Assembly: GCA_021847345.1 (NCBI GenBank)
Contig: JAJZTW010000039.1
Location: 1 to 36,719 of the forward strand
Direction of reading: 5' to 3'
Origin: Pseudomonadota bacterium
GTDB lineage: Bacteria; Pseudomonadota; Gammaproteobacteria; Burkholderiales; Burkholderiaceae_C
DNA length: 36,719 nucleotides
Positions 8,171 through 17,950 of the stretch are shown piece by piece. Under the pieces are notes generated by a model. It did no database searches and had not been told where the DNA came from. It saw only the letters and a program-made list of their open reading frames with translations. Every line of letters starts with the position of its first letter. Position 1 is the stretch's first letter. The translations under genes and the position numbers were made by a program.

Positions 8171-8830
8171 ATGACCCGCCTGATCGACGCCTACATTCCC
8201 TGGTTCGCCAGGATCCAGGCCCTGGCAGGCCAGGCCGGCGGCGAAACGGCCGAGATCGCGGAACGTGTCGACGCCTGGTTCGCGGCCGCGCGCTCGGCCG
8301 CCGCTGGCGCGAGCTGCCCTGCGGAGCACGCTGAACTCGCCGCGTTCGCCGCCGCCGCGTGGGCCGATGAGCGCTTGCAGAGTGGCAACTGGGAACACGC
8401 GGGGCAATGGCAGGCCCACCTGCTGCAGCGGCGCCACTTCGGCGTCGTCGACGCCGGAGAGGGCTTTTTCCGCCGGCTTTCCGAACTCGGTCCGGAGCAA
8501 CAGGAGGTCCGCGAGGTCTTTGCCATGGCGCTGTTGCTGGGAATGCGCGGACGCCACGCGCTGGACCGCGGCGATGCCGCCTGGCGCCTGGCGCGGCAAA
8601 CGCAGCTGGTGCAGGTCCTCGGCGAGCAGGCCGAGCGGCCGACCGAACTGCTGATCGGAACGCACGAGCCCGAAGCGCGTCGCCGCGCGGGGCGACAGGG
8701 ATGGCGCCACTGGATGCACGCTCCATCGGGGGTGGCGCTGGCCGCGGGCGTCGCGCTGCTGCTGCTGCTGTTCGGCGCCTACGCCTGGCTCCTGCACCAG
8801 GCCATTCGCGCGTGGTTCCCGGGCTCCTGA
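8171..8830 (+). CDS. tssL: TssL (DotU family), T6SS inner-membrane protein
   Basis: A 219-residue DotU-type protein: a cytoplasmic helical domain of about 180 residues followed by one strongly hydrophobic segment at about 188–211 (VALAAGVALLLLLFGAYAWL) and a very short end. It forms the inner-membrane complex with TssM and TssJ and binds TssK. There is no C-terminal peptidoglycan-binding OmpA-like domain, so this is the short form. GGAG precedes the ATG by a few bases. The stop is only three bases before the tssM start, which suggests coupled translation. Confidence 0.92.
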   Translation: MTRLIDAYIPWFARIQALAGQAGGETAEIAERVDAWFAAARSAAAGASCPAEHAELAAFAAAAWADERLQSGNWEHAGQWQAHLLQRRHFGVVDAGEGFFRRLSELGPEQQEVREVFAMALLLGMRGRHALDRGDAAWRLARQTQLVQVLGEQAERPTELLIGTHEPEARRRAGRQGWRHWMHAPSGVALAAGVALLLLLFGAYAWLLHQAIRAWFPGS

Positions 8831-8833
8831 GCA

Positions 8834-11800
8834 ATGATCGCCCTCGTCACCCTGCTGCGCGCCGTGTTCTATGTGCTGGGCCTGTTGCTGCTGCAGGGCG
8901 CAGCGGCGTTGGCCACGCTACGCTGGGGCATCTCGCCGTGGTGGAGCCTGCTGCTGGCGCCGCTGCTGCTGCTGGCCTGGGGCATCTGGCAGCTCGCGCT
9001 GCGCCTGTGGCGCCGGCTGCGGCAGCGTCCCCGGCGCAAGGCCGGCGCCGCGCCCCCCGGGCAGGTTCCACGCAATGCACCGTTGGCGCAGGCCTGGCAC
9101 CGTGCGCTGCAGCGCAGCTCGACCGGCCTGCGCACAGGCGGCCTGCCCTGGTTCCTGCTGCTGGGCAGGCCCGGCGCAGGCAAGAGCACCGCACTGGCTC
9201 GAGCCCGCATCCCGAGCCCGCTGTCTCCCCTACGCAGCGGTAGCGACAGCGGCCCCGGCGTCGCCTGGTGGTACACCGACCGGCTGGTCGTCATGGATTG
9301 CGCGGACGCGCTGACCGGGCCGGATGCCGCAGGCGAAGCCAGCGCCGAGTGGGACTACCACCTGCGCATGCTGCGCCGGCATCGTCGCGCCCAGGGCATC
9401 GACGGTGTAGTGCTCGCGCTCAGCGCCCGACGCCTGCTGGAGGGGGATGCCGACGAGCTCGGGAACGAGGCGCGCGCCACGCGCACGCGCCTGGAGCAGC
9501 TGATCGCCGAACTCGGCGAGCGCTTCCCGGTGTATGTGCTGATCACGCATTGCGACTGCATCTACGGCTTCGAGTCCTGGGTGCGCCAGTTGCCGGAACA
9601 GCGCCTGCACGGCGCCCTCGGATACCTCAGCGCGCTCGACGCGCCCGACCAGGACTTCGTTCGCAGTGCCTTCGATGCCCTCGACGAACGGCTCCAGCGC
9701 CTGCGTTGGCAGATGCTCGCCGACGGGATGCTCGGGGAGCCCGAGCTTTTGCTGTTTCCGCAGGAGCTGCAGCAGCTGCGCGCACCGCTGCAGGGTTACG
9801 CCGACAACTGCCTGGCCGCGCACCCGTACCTGGAGCGCCTGCTGCTGCGCGGAATCTTTTTCAGCAGCGGCAAGCAGCAGGGCGGCGCGGTGTCGCGCCT
9901 GCTCGGCGCGGATGCGACGCCGAGCGCAGCGCACAGCGAAGGCCACCAGGGGATGTTCCTGCGAGGGCTGTTCGCCGAGGTACTGCCGGCCGAGCTTGGG
10001 CTGCGCCGACCCTCGTCCGCGGTACTGCGCCGACGTGCGCGGCGCACGCGCGCGCTGCTGGGAGCCTGGCTGGTGCTCGCGGCGCTGGGCGCATTCGCGC
10101 TGAGCCTTTCCTTCGTCCGCAACCTTCGATCGCTGGAAGCCCTGCATGCTGCGCAAGCGGGTTTCGACGCCCCACGGGCAGGTGGCGAGGACCCATTACG
10201 GGCGCTGCTCGGCCGGGAGGCCGCGATTCGCCGCTTCGAGCTGCGGTCGCGCGGCCTGCTCGCGCGCCTGACCCTGCCCGGAACGGGCTGGCAGGACCTG
10301 CTGGCTGGCGAAAAGCGCCGCTTCGTCGAGGCCTGCCGCGCCCGGCTCGGCAGCGCCGAATGGCCGCCATCCCGGACAAGCGGGAGCGACGCCGAGCCAG
10401 CCGCCGACCCAGCCGCCGACCAGGCGGTGGCGGTGCTGGAGCTGCTGCGTCTGGGCTCGGCGCTGCAGGCACGCGCCGGCGGCGCATCGTGGGAACAGTT
10501 GCACGGCCTCGCGTCGTCGCTGCCGGGGCAGCCACAGGGCTCCGACAACCTGCGCGATGCGCTGTGGAACCTCGAGCTGGCGCAGATCGCCTGGACCGGC
10601 TCGTCCGAAGCCGAGCAGCGTGCCCGTCTGCTGGGCGTGCGTGAGCGGCTCGACCGATTGGCCCTGCAGGACCCCGAGCTCGCCTGGCTGACCAGGATTC
10701 CCGCGCTGGAGGGCGTCGGCGGGCTGCGCGCGGCTGGCGCCTGGGACTCGAACGCCGCCGGCGCCGGCCTGCCGCGCCAGGCCGGCGCCGCGGAGCCCGC
10801 CGTGCTGGCCCCGGAGTTCACCGCGGCGGGCTACGCGGCGATGTCCGGGCTGGTTCGCCGATGGCGCGCATTGAGCGCCGCGCCGGCTCGCGTGGACGCC
10901 GCCTGGGCCAGGTTCACCGGCGCCTGGCGTGAGCAGCAGGAATTCGCGGCACGCACCGTGCTCGAGCAGTTCCTGAGCGCACCGCCGCCATTGCGCGGCG
11001 CGGCGCAATGGCGCGCCGCGCTCGACGAGCTGGCCGGCCCGGACAATCCGTACTGGAAGTTCAACGACGAACTGCTGCGCCAGCTCGCGCCGCCGCGCGG
11101 CGACAGCGACGCAGCGTTGCCAAGCGCAGCTACGCAGCCGGCGGGCGCAGCGAATGCGCAGGCCACCGTGCCGCCCTGGCTGGCTGCGGCTCGTGAGTTC
11201 GCGCTTTGGCGCTCTGCCGCCGGAGGCGACTCGCTGGGCAGCGGCACTTTCGATGCGCTGCGCTCGCTGGGGTCGCGCACGCTGCGAAGGGCCGCCAGCG
11301 CCGATGCCGCAGGAGCCGCGCGCTCGGTGGAGGGGCCGATCCGCGGGGCCGCCGAACTGCGCGACTACCTCAAGGCGCTGGCCGCGCTCGCCCAGCGCCT
11401 CGAGCAGGGAAACGCGCAGGCCACCGCCGCGGCGGCCGACTTCCTGAGCTTCGGCGTGGACCCCAAGGTCAACGCGTCGCTGGCCGTCGACGCCGACCAC
11501 GCGTTGCAGCGCCTGCGCGAGCGCCTGCGCACCGACGGGCCGGGCGGCGAGGCAGCGGCCGGCGGCAAGCGAGGCGACGCAACGGGCGCGACGTCCTTCC
11601 CGGTCGATGCGCTGCTGCAGGCCCCCTGGCGCGCGCTGATGCACTACGCGAACATGACGGCGGCCTGCAGCCTGCAGCAACGTTGGCAATCCGACGTGCT
11701 GTGGCCGCTGCACACCGCGGCATCTCGGGACGACATGCTTCGGCAGGTCTACGGCCCGCAAGGCACGCTGTGGGCCTTCGTCGACGGGCCGGCCGCGCCC

Positions 11801-12610
11801 TTCCTGCGGCGTGATGCCGAACGCTACCAGCCCGCCAGCCGCGCAGCGCAACACCTGCCCTTCACCCCGGCGTTCCTCGGCGCGCTCAACACCGCGGCGC
11901 AGCGCCGCGCCGAGCAGGCACGCCAGCAAGCTCGTGCGCAGCGCGTGCAAGGCTCCCTGCAGGCCGTCGAGCAACAGCTCGACCAGGCGAGGCAGGCGCT
12001 GCAGGCGGCGCAGCAGGCGCACGCCGTGGTCGCGCTGACGGCTCTGCCCACCGACGTGCAGCCGGACAGTGCGCCCAAGGTGTTCTCGACCCAGCTGACC
12101 CTTCGCTGCGCATCGGCCGTGATGCACCTGGACAACCTGAACATGCCGCAGCAGCGCAGCGTCGACTGGAGCCCGCAGAACTGTTCGGGCGCGAGCCTGC
12201 GCATCGCGCTGGCGGGCCTGGTGCTCGAACGCCAGTACCCGGGCCCTCTCGGCTTCGCGGACTGGCTTGCCGATTTCCGCGACGGCTCGCATGCCTTCGA
12301 GCCGGGCGATTTCCCACTGCAGGCCCGGGCACTGCAGCGCCTCGGGGTGCGCCGGATCATCCTGCGCTACCGGCTCGACGGTGCCGATGCGGCGCTGCGC
12401 GCGGCCGATGCCATGCGCCGCAACCAGCAACGCGTGGCGCGCCTGGAGGCCTCGCTGCGCAGCCTGCAGGACGGCGCGCCGGCCGATCCCGGCGCATCGG
12501 CACCCGCGGGAGCGACGGCGCCGCCGGCAGCCGCAGGTATCGGAGCATCGACCCTGGCTGCGCTGGGCCTGCCGGCGCGCATCGCCACATGCTGGGACGA
12601 TGCCCCGTGA
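8834..12610 (+). CDS. tssM: TssM (IcmF family), T6SS inner-membrane core protein
   Basis: A 1,258-residue protein, a usual TssM length. Two transmembrane segments lie near residues 4–28 and 34–57. A Walker A motif, GRPGAGKST, at 111–119 marks the cytoplasmic NTPase-like domain. A third membrane segment lies near 406–430 (LLGAWLVLAALGAFALSLSF). The long periplasmic region to the end binds TssJ, with helical repeats followed by a beta-rich C-terminal domain beginning near 1,060. The intact Walker A suggests nucleotide binding is retained; in some T6SSs this motif is dispensable. It is the last recognisable T6SS gene here, and the following gene belongs to a different, housekeeping context. Confidence 0.95.
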   Translation: MIALVTLLRAVFYVLGLLLLQGAAALATLRWGISPWWSLLLAPLLLLAWGIWQLALRLWRRLRQRPRRKAGAAPPGQVPRNAPLAQAWHRALQRSSTGLRTGGLPWFLLLGRPGAGKSTALARARIPSPLSPLRSGSDSGPGVAWWYTDRLVVMDCADALTGPDAAGEASAEWDYHLRMLRRHRRAQGIDGVVLALSARRLLEGDADELGNEARATRTRLEQLIAELGERFPVYVLITHCDCIYGFESWVRQLPEQRLHGALGYLSALDAPDQDFVRSAFDALDERLQRLRWQMLADGMLGEPELLLFPQELQQLRAPLQGYADNCLAAHPYLERLLLRGIFFSSGKQQGGAVSRLLGADATPSAAHSEGHQGMFLRGLFAEVLPAELGLRRPSSAVLRRRARRTRALLGAWLVLAALGAFALSLSFVRNLRSLEALHAAQAGFDAPRAGGEDPLRALLGREAAIRRFELRSRGLLARLTLPGTGWQDLLAGEKRRFVEACRARLGSAEWPPSRTSGSDAEPAADPAADQAVAVLELLRLGSALQARAGGASWEQLHGLASSLPGQPQGSDNLRDALWNLELAQIAWTGSSEAEQRARLLGVRERLDRLALQDPELAWLTRIPALEGVGGLRAAGAWDSNAAGAGLPRQAGAAEPAVLAPEFTAAGYAAMSGLVRRWRALSAAPARVDAAWARFTGAWREQQEFAARTVLEQFLSAPPPLRGAAQWRAALDELAGPDNPYWKFNDELLRQLAPPRGDSDAALPSAATQPAGAANAQATVPPWLAAAREFALWRSAAGGDSLGSGTFDALRSLGSRTLRRAASADAAGAARSVEGPIRGAAELRDYLKALAALAQRLEQGNAQATAAAADFLSFGVDPKVNASLAVDADHALQRLRERLRTDGPGGEAAAGGKRGDATGATSFPVDALLQAPWRALMHYANMTAACSLQQRWQSDVLWPLHTAASRDDMLRQVYGPQGTLWAFVDGPAAPFLRRDAERYQPASRAAQHLPFTPAFLGALNTAAQRRAEQARQQARAQRVQGSLQAVEQQLDQARQALQAAQQAHAVVALTALPTDVQPDSAPKVFSTQLTLRCASAVMHLDNLNMPQQRSVDWSPQNCSGASLRIALAGLVLERQYPGPLGFADWLADFRDGSHAFEPGDFPLQARALQRLGVRRIILRYRLDGADAALRAADAMRRNQQRVARLEASLRSLQDGAPADPGASAPAGATAPPAAAGIGASTLAALGLPARIATCWDDAP

Positions 12611-12659
12611 GCGCGCGGCTCGGCCGCACGCGATGGCTCGCCGTCTGCCGCCCAGACTC

Positions 12660-12665
12660 TAGAAT
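12660..12665 (+). promoter_or_regulatory. Possible -10 element (TAGAAT) for the TPR–ppiA–ppiB–lpxH genes
   Basis: TAGAAT lies 44 bases before the chosen TPR start and 50 bases after the tssM stop. No good -35 hexamer is seen 16–18 bases upstream, so the promoter is only suggested. It would explain how the housekeeping block is transcribed independently of the T6SS operon. Confidence 0.35.
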
Positions 12666-12708
12666 GCGTCCACCATCCTTCCTGCGCACATGCCACCGCC
12701 TCCGCGCC

Positions 12709-13338
12709 ATGCCCGCTGCCCTGTCCCTTCGTAGCTTTCGAGTCGGCTGCTGCCTGCTCGCATGGGCCTTGGCCGGCGCGATTGCGCAGGCGCGGGCCGA
12801 TGACCTGGCGCAGGTACGCAGTCTGCAGTCCGAAGGTCGCCTGGAGCAGGCGCTGCGCGAGGTGCGCCGCCTGATCGAGCACCGCCCCAACGACCCGCAG
12901 TACCGGCTTACCGAGGCGCTGATCCTGCAGCAGCAGCACCGGGACCGGCAGGCCATCGACGTGCTGCGAAAGCTGACCCTGCAGTACCCCGAGTTGCCCG
13001 AGCCCTACAACAACCTCGGCGTGATCTACGCCGAACGCGGCGACTACGCGCAGGCGCTGGAGCAGTTGCGCATGGCCCTGCATGCCAATCCGGCCTACGC
13101 CACGGCCAGCTCCAACCTCGGCGACCTCTACGTGCAGCTGGCTCGCCAGTCCTACGAGCAGGCATTGCGCGCAAGCGATGACCCGGGCGCGCAGCAGCAT
13201 GCGCGCGCCGCGCTGAAGTGGTTGCGATCGGCCGCGGCCCCGCATCCCCCGGCTGCACCGGCTGCACCGGCTGCACCGGCGGCCGCGGCCTCGGCGACCA
13301 GCCGGGACACCGCAACCACGCCTGGCGCCAGGCACTGA
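12709..13338 (+). CDS. Secreted TPR protein
   Basis: A 209-residue protein with a signal peptide (VGCCLLAWALAGAIAQARA, likely cleaved after residue 30) followed by about three tetratricopeptide repeats between 33 and 140. Examples are ALREVRRLIEHRPNDPQYRL and PYNNLGVIYAERGDYAQALE. A Pro/Ala-rich tail contains three GCTGCACCG units in a row. I chose this ATG because it places the positively charged n-region directly before the hydrophobic core and lies downstream of the possible -10 box. In-frame ATGs at 12589 and 12664 would add a long unneeded extension. Homologous small TPR proteins precede the cyclophilin pair in Burkholderiales. It is probably a periplasmic scaffold protein, with partner unknown. 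Confidence 0.75.
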   Translation: MPAALSLRSFRVGCCLLAWALAGAIAQARADDLAQVRSLQSEGRLEQALREVRRLIEHRPNDPQYRLTEALILQQQHRDRQAIDVLRKLTLQYPELPEPYNNLGVIYAERGDYAQALEQLRMALHANPAYATASSNLGDLYVQLARQSYEQALRASDDPGAQQHARAALKWLRSAAAPHPPAAPAAPAAPAAAASATSRDTATTPGARH

Positions 13339-13392
13339 CACCGCGGTGGATGACCAGGCCCCGCGACGCACCGATCTTCCCGAACCCCGACC

Positions 13393-14028
13393 ATGACCGA
13401 CTCCTCCTTGCGTTCCCCCACGGCCTCGCGCGGCCGTCGCCTGCTCGTCTCGCTGACCCTCGGCATGTCGCTGCTCGCCGCGGGCGCCGTCGCTCGCGCG
13501 CAGGCGCCAGCGCCCGGCTCGAAGGCCGCCGCGCCCACCCGCGTGGAACTGGACACGAGCCTGGGCCCGATCGTGTTGCAGCTCGACCCGCAACGCGCCC
13601 CGCGCACCGTGGCGAATTTCCTGCATTACGTGCAGAGCGGCTTCTACGCGGGAACCGTGTTCCACCGGGTCATCCCCGGCTTCATGATCCAGGGCGGCGG
13701 CTACACCAGCGACCTGCAAGCCAAGCCCACCGGCGCTCCGATCCCGCTGGAAAGCCGCAACGGCCTGCGCAACCTGCGGGGCACGATTGCCATGGCCCGC
13801 ACCAGCGTTCCGGATTCAGCCACGTCGCAGTTCTTCATCAATCTGGTGAACAATCCGTCCCTGGACTACCCGCAGCCCGACGGCTACGGCTATGCCGTGT
13901 TCGGACACGTGGTTTCCGGCATGAAGGTCGTCGACCGCATCGCGGCCGTACCCACGCATGACGCGGGGCCCATGCAGAATGTCCCGGTCCAGCCGGTGCT
14001 CATCCGTTCGGCGCGGCTGCTGCCCTGA
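13393..14028 (+). CDS. ppiA: Periplasmic peptidyl-prolyl cis-trans isomerase (cyclophilin)
   Basis: A 211-residue cyclophilin with an N-terminal signal peptide (LLVSLTLGMSLLAAGAVARA). The catalytic core is intact: [16 protein letters not shown] carries the Arg, Phe, Met and Gln of the proline-binding pocket, followed by TSQFFINLVNN and YAVFGHVVSGM. It accelerates proline isomerisation during folding of exported proteins. It sits 54 bases after the TPR gene and 42 bases before a second, cytoplasmic cyclophilin. The pair most likely arose by duplication, and the two differ mainly in the signal peptide. Confidence 0.93.
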   Translation: MTDSSLRSPTASRGRRLLVSLTLGMSLLAAGAVARAQAPAPGSKAAAPTRVELDTSLGPIVLQLDPQRAPRTVANFLHYVQSGFYAGTVFHRVIPGFMIQGGGYTSDLQAKPTGAPIPLESRNGLRNLRGTIAMARTSVPDSATSQFFINLVNNPSLDYPQPDGYGYAVFGHVVSGMKVVDRIAAVPTHDAGPMQNVPVQPVLIRSARLLP

Positions 14029-14070
14029 GCTCGCGTCTCCTTCCGACTCTCCTTTCCGAGGCAAGTACCC

Positions 14071-14562
14071 ATGGTTGAACTCCATACGAACAAGGGCGTC
14101 ATCCGCCTGCAACTCGACGCCGCCAAGGCGCCGAAGTCCACCGAGAACTTCCTGGCCTATGTGCGCAGCGGGCATTTCGACGGCACGATCTTCCACCGTG
14201 TGATCGACGGATTCATGATCCAGGGCGGCGGCTTCGAGCCCGGCATGAAGCAAAAGCCCACGCAGGCGCCGATTGCCAATGAAGCCAACAACGGCCTGAA
14301 GAACAAGCGCTACACCATCGCCATGGCGCGCACCAACGACCCGCATTCGGCGACTGCGCAGTTCTTCATCAATGTCGCCGACAACGGCTTCCTGGACCAC
14401 TCGTCGCCGACCCCGCAAGGCTGGGGCTACGCCGTGTTCGGCGAGGTCGTCGAGGGGCAGGACGTGGTCGATGCGATCAAGGGCGTGAAGACCGGCAGCA
14501 AGGGCTTCCACCAGGACGTGCCGGTCGAGGACGTGGTGATTGAAAAAGCCGTCGAGGTCTGA
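14071..14562 (+). CDS. ppiB: Cytoplasmic peptidyl-prolyl cis-trans isomerase B (cyclophilin)
   Basis: A 163-residue cyclophilin without a signal peptide, hence cytoplasmic. The motifs [20 protein letters not shown] and [17 protein letters not shown] keep all pocket residues. Length and sequence are typical of bacterial PpiB. A GAGGCAAG sequence precedes the ATG. The last 23 bases overlap the start of lpxH in a different frame, so the two are likely translationally coupled. Confidence 0.96.
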   Translation: MVELHTNKGVIRLQLDAAKAPKSTENFLAYVRSGHFDGTIFHRVIDGFMIQGGGFEPGMKQKPTQAPIANEANNGLKNKRYTIAMARTNDPHSATAQFFINVADNGFLDHSSPTPQGWGYAVFGEVVEGQDVVDAIKGVKTGSKGFHQDVPVEDVVIEKAVEV

Positions 14563-15379
14563 GCTGCTGCGCCAGCTCAGGGCGCCGGCGCACTGGCGTG
14601 CCCTGGCGCTCGCCTCGGACCTGCACCTCGGCCCGCAGGCGCCGCGCACCACGGCGGCCTTCCTGCGCTGGCTGAGCGAGCTCGCCGGACGGGCCGACGC
14701 GCTGCTGCTGCTGGGGGACCTGTTCGAGGCCTGGATCGGCGACGACCTGCTGGACCACGCACCGAGCGACGAGCACCACGAGGTCTGCCGGGCGCTGGCC
14801 GAACTCGCAGGTGCCGGCTGCTTCATCGGCGTGCAACGCGGCAACCGGGACTTCCTGCTGGGCGAGCATTTCGCAGCGATCTGCGGCGCGCAACTGCTCG
14901 ACGACCCCTGCGTGCTGGAACTTTCCGGCCAACGCATCGTGCTCAGCCACGGCGATGCGCTGTGCACCTCCGACCAGGCCTACCTTCGCTGGCGCGAGGT
15001 CTGCCGGGACGCGCAATGGCAGGCGCGCTTTCTCGCCCAGCCCTTGCAGGCGCGCAGCGAGCAGGCCGCCGCGGCGCGGGCGCAAAGCCGCCAGGCCCAG
15101 GCCTCGATGGAGCAGCTCGCCGATGCCGACGCCGCCGAGGCGGCGCTGTGGCTGCAGCGGGATCGGGCGGCCTGGCTGATCCATGGCCATACGCATCGAC
15201 CCCGGGAACACTGGGACGGCGCTCGATTGCGCCAGGTGCTGAGCGACTGGGACCTCGACACCGCGGGCGCCGCTCGTGCGCAAGTGCTGTGGCTGCGCCC
15301 CGCGACGGGGTGGATCCGCGTGGACCGGGAAAACCTCGGCGCGCGTTCAGCGCAGGCGCTGCCGGCGCGAGCTACTTGA
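14540..15379 (+). CDS. lpxH: UDP-2,3-diacylglucosamine pyrophosphatase LpxH
   Basis: A 279-residue metallophosphoesterase that hydrolyses UDP-2,3-diacylglucosamine to lipid X and UMP, the fourth step of lipid A synthesis, at the inner face of the cytoplasmic membrane. All metal-binding motifs are present: SDLHLG with D27 and H29, GDLFE with D60, GNRD at 101–104, SHGD near 135, and GHTH at 216–219. The start is a TTG within ppiB, with GAGG about ten bases upstream; no in-frame ATG precedes the first motif. The protein is about 40 residues longer than the E. coli enzyme, partly through the N-terminal extension and partly at the C-terminus. Its stop overlaps that of the convergent cysE gene. Confidence 0.95.
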   Translation: MKKPSRSELLRQLRAPAHWRALALASDLHLGPQAPRTTAAFLRWLSELAGRADALLLLGDLFEAWIGDDLLDHAPSDEHHEVCRALAELAGAGCFIGVQRGNRDFLLGEHFAAICGAQLLDDPCVLELSGQRIVLSHGDALCTSDQAYLRWREVCRDAQWQARFLAQPLQARSEQAAAARAQSRQAQASMEQLADADAAEAALWLQRDRAAWLIHGHTHRPREHWDGARLRQVLSDWDLDTAGAARAQVLWLRPATGWIRVDRENLGARSAQALPARAT

Positions 15380-16139
15380 CCAGCTTCTCGAACTGATCCT
15401 TGTCGAAGTGCTCGGTGCGCATCGCGTCCTGCGGGCCGCTTTGCACCGCGCAGACACCGCGCTTTTCCAGCTCGCGCCACAGCAGCGCGACCTGGTGCTC
15501 GAGCTGCGCAGCATGATCGACCAGGCCGAGCACCGCCTTGCTCAGCGGATCGTCGCCGTTTTGCGTGACTGCGTAGGCCGAGAAGCCCATGCGCGAGGCC
15601 GCGGCTTCGCGCTGCTGGTCGGACTGCTTGTCGATGATGCGCGCCGGGTTGCCCACCGCCGTGGCACCGGCTGGCACGGGCTTGACCACCACGGCATTGG
15701 AGCCGATGCGAGCTCCCCGACCGACGGTGAACCCGCCGAGGACCTTGGCGCCCGCGCCGACCACCACGCCCTCCTCCAGCGTCGGGTGGCGCTTGGTGCC
15801 CTTGTGCAGCGTGGTTCCGCCGAGGGTCACGCCCTGGTAGATGGTGCAATCGTCGCCGATCTCAGCGGTTTCGCCGATGACCACGCCGAAACCGTGGTCG
15901 ATGAACACCCTGCGGCCGATGGTCGCGCCCGGATGGATCTCGATCCCGGTGAGAAAGCGGCTCCAGTGCGAAACCCAGCGCGCCAGCCAGTGCAGGCGGC
16001 TGGCCCACAGCCGGTGCGCGGCACGATGCATCCACAGCGCGTGCAGCCCGGGGTAACAGGTCAGCACCTCCCAGCGCGACCGCGCCGCGGGGTCTCGCTC
16101 GAGGATGACCTGGATGTCTTCGCGCAGGGAAGCGAACAT
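15372..16139 (-). CDS. cysE: Serine O-acetyltransferase
   Basis: A 255-residue enzyme making O-acetylserine from serine and acetyl-CoA, the first step of cysteine synthesis. A short helical N-terminal part (1–62) precedes the left-handed beta-helix of hexapeptide repeats. This begins near 66 ([19 protein letters not shown]), includes the catalytic region [17 protein letters not shown] at 81–97 and the acetyl-CoA loop LGGTT at 106–110, and ends with VGNPARI near 175. The N-terminal domain is shorter than in E. coli CysE. The extra C-terminal 80 residues ([20 protein letters not shown]) are characteristic of Burkholderiales homologues. It is convergent with lpxH, and the two coding ends overlap by eight bases, leaving no room for a separate terminator. 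A TACACT at 16211–16216 on the minus strand is a possible but weak -10 element. Confidence 0.95.
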   Translation of the reverse strand: MFASLREDIQVILERDPAARSRWEVLTCYPGLHALWMHRAAHRLWASRLHWLARWVSHWSRFLTGIEIHPGATIGRRVFIDHGFGVVIGETAEIGDDCTIYQGVTLGGTTLHKGTKRHPTLEEGVVVGAGAKVLGGFTVGRGARIGSNAVVVKPVPAGATAVGNPARIIDKQSDQQREAAASRMGFSAYAVTQNGDDPLSKAVLGLVDHAAQLEHQVALLWRELEKRGVCAVQSGPQDAMRTEHFDKDQFEKLVK

Positions 16140-16264
16140 GGAAAGTCGAAGGCGTGGGGGCTCGCGGGAGGCATGCCCCCGGCAGGGACCCGGGAGGTCC
16201 TGCCGCCATCAGTGTATTGGACCGGCCACGCAGGCGCAGGGCGCGGCGCGGGCCGGATCGCGAA

Positions 16265-17056
16265 TCAGTCGCCGGATTCGCGCGCCCCGGCAGCTCGCTG
16301 CAAGGCCGCATGGCAGATTCCTCGAAGAATCTGCACCTCCTGGCGGGTCAGCGCCGCGCGCGAGGCCAGTCGGCTCAGACGCGGCATCAGGCGCCTGGGC
16401 GCCTGCGGATCGAGATATCCGAGTACCAGCAGGGTCTGCCGGACATGTTCGAGCAGGCCCTCGACCTCGGTATGCGTGGCCGCCGGCTCGACGGCCGGCC
16501 CCGGCCCCGCGTGCGCGAACGCGCCGACCGCCTTGCGCCACTCCCAGGCCACGAGTTGCACGGCCTGGGCCAGGTTCAGCGAGCCGTAGTCGGGCGACGT
16601 GGGCAGGTTGAGCAGGGCGTCGCAGCGCCAGACCGTCTCGTTGTCCAGGCCATAGCGCTCGCTGCCGAACACGAAGGCCACGCGCCGCTGCTGCAGGCGC
16701 GACGTGCGGGCCAGTTCGGCGAGCCACTCGGGCCCGTGCAACGGCGGGCCGAAGTCGCGCACGCGCGCCGACAAGGCCACCAGCAGTCCGCAATCACCGG
16801 CGACCTCGGCCAGCGTGCCGCCCTGGCGCGCGCCGCGCAGCACGTCCTCGGCGCCGCTGGCCATGGCCACAGCCTCGGGGCGGCTGCGCACGTCGTCGAA
16901 ACGCGGAGCCACGAGCCCGAGGCCGGAGAACCCCATGGTCTTGATGGCCCGCGCCGCGGCGCCGACATTGCCGGCATGGCTGGTGCCCACCATCACGAAC
17001 AGGGCTTGCGACGGCAGCTCCGGTGTGCCCGGGGCCCCTTGGATAGAATCTTGCAC
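16265..17056 (-). CDS. trmJ: tRNA (cytidine/uridine-2'-O-)-methyltransferase, TrmJ/SpoU family
   Basis: A 263-residue SPOUT-family methyltransferase, expected to methylate the 2'-OH of position 32 in several tRNAs using S-adenosylmethionine. The three SpoU motifs are clear: [18 protein letters not shown] near the N-terminus, [11 protein letters not shown] in the middle, and [15 protein letters not shown] after it. A C-terminal helical tail of about 80 residues is typical of TrmJ. I start it at GTG (17054–17056), preceded on the minus strand by the purine-rich GAGCGAGAAAGC. The frame stays open much further upstream, but that stretch is antisense to suhB and is not conserved protein. Its 5' end overlaps the probable suhB promoter. 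Confidence 0.9.
   Translation of the reverse strand: MQDSIQGAPGTPELPSQALFVMVGTSHAGNVGAAARAIKTMGFSGLGLVAPRFDDVRSRPEAVAMASGAEDVLRGARQGGTLAEVAGDCGLLVALSARVRDFGPPLHGPEWLAELARTSRLQQRRVAFVFGSERYGLDNETVWRCDALLNLPTSPDYGSLNLAQAVQLVAWEWRKAVGAFAHAGPGPAVEPAATHTEVEGLLEHVRQTLLVLGYLDPQAPRRLMPRLSRLASRAALTRQEVQILRGICHAALQRAAGARESGD
17044..17049 (+). promoter_or_regulatory. Possible -10 element (TAGAAT) for suhB
   Basis: TAGAAT stands 79 bases before the suhB start, inside the first codons of the divergent trmJ. No clear -35 hexamer is visible. If used, transcription from it would run across the trmJ ribosome-binding region on the opposite strand. Confidence 0.35.
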
Positions 17057-17128
17057 GCTTTCTCGCTCTTTCACGACAACCCGCACATTCTCGTCGAGGC
17101 GCGCCTTGCGCGTGCCGCGCACCCCACC

Positions 17129-17950
17129 ATGCATCCCATGATCAATGTCGCCGTCCGCGCTGCGCGCGAGGCCGGCAAAATCATCAACCGCGCCAGCCTC
17201 GACCTCGATCTGCTGCGGGTTTCGGAAAAATCGGCCAACGACTTCGTCACCGAGGTCGATCGCGCCAGCGAGCAGGCCATCATCGAGGTTCTGCTGAAGG
17301 CCTTTCCGCAGCATGGCATCCTCGGCGAGGAAACCGGCACGACCCACGGACGGGCCGACTCCGAGTTCCAGTGGATCATCGACCCGCTGGACGGAACCAC
17401 CAATTTCATCCACGGGCTGCCGGTCTACGCGGTGTCCATCGCGCTGGCGCACAACGGCGTGGTGCAGCACGGTGTGGTGTACGACCCCTCGCGCGACGAA
17501 TTGTTCACCGCCAGCCGCGGCGCAGGCGCCTTTCTCGACAATCGGCGCCTGCGTGTTTCCCGGCGCACCCGGCTGGAGGACAGCCTGATCGGAACCGGAT
17601 TCCCGTTCCGGCGCGGTGACGATCTGGACGACTACCTGCAGATGTTCAAGAAGTTCGCCGAGCGCTGCGTCGGCCTGCGCCGCCCCGGCGCTGCTGCCCT
17701 CGACCTGGCCTACGTGGCCGCCGGGCGCTACGACGGGTTCTTCGAGAGCGGGCTCAAACCCTGGGACGTCGCCGCCGGCTCCCTGCTGATCACCGAGGCA
17801 GGGGGCATGGTGGGCAATTTCACCGGCGAATCGGACTTCCTGCACCGCGGCGAGGTCATCGCCGCCAACCCGCGCGTGTATGCGCAAATGGTGTCGCTGC
17901 TCAAGCCGCACGCGCGCGGGCAGGACCAGGAGCAGGCGCCACGCGCCTGA
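17129..17950 (+). CDS. suhB: Inositol-1-monophosphatase / SuhB
   Basis: A 273-residue Mg-dependent phosphatase of the inositol monophosphatase family. The metal-binding motifs are GEETGT near 69, DPLDGTTNF starting at D85, and [15 protein letters not shown] starting at W212. The start [16 protein letters not shown] matches the known SuhB N-terminus nearly residue for residue, which fixes the start codon. In E. coli SuhB also takes part in rRNA transcription antitermination and processing; the high similarity makes this plausible here. The last residues (QDQEQAPRA) and the stop codon lie in the first copy of a 26-base tandem repeat, so the C-terminus looks recently altered. Confidence 0.96.
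   Translation: MHPMINVAVRAAREAGKIINRASLDLDLLRVSEKSANDFVTEVDRASEQAIIEVLLKAFPQHGILGEETGTTHGRADSEFQWIIDPLDGTTNFIHGLPVYAVSIALAHNGVVQHGVVYDPSRDELFTASRGAGAFLDNRRLRVSRRTRLEDSLIGTGFPFRRGDDLDDYLQMFKKFAERCVGLRRPGAAALDLAYVAAGRYDGFFESGLKPWDVAAGSLLITEAGGMVGNFTGESDFLHRGEVIAANPRVYAQMVSLLKPHARGQDQEQAPRA

Noticed and set aside
5936..8797. Open frame of 953 codons on the - strand opposite tssJ, tssK and tssL
   Set aside because: The three + strand genes have clear family motifs and this is their complement.
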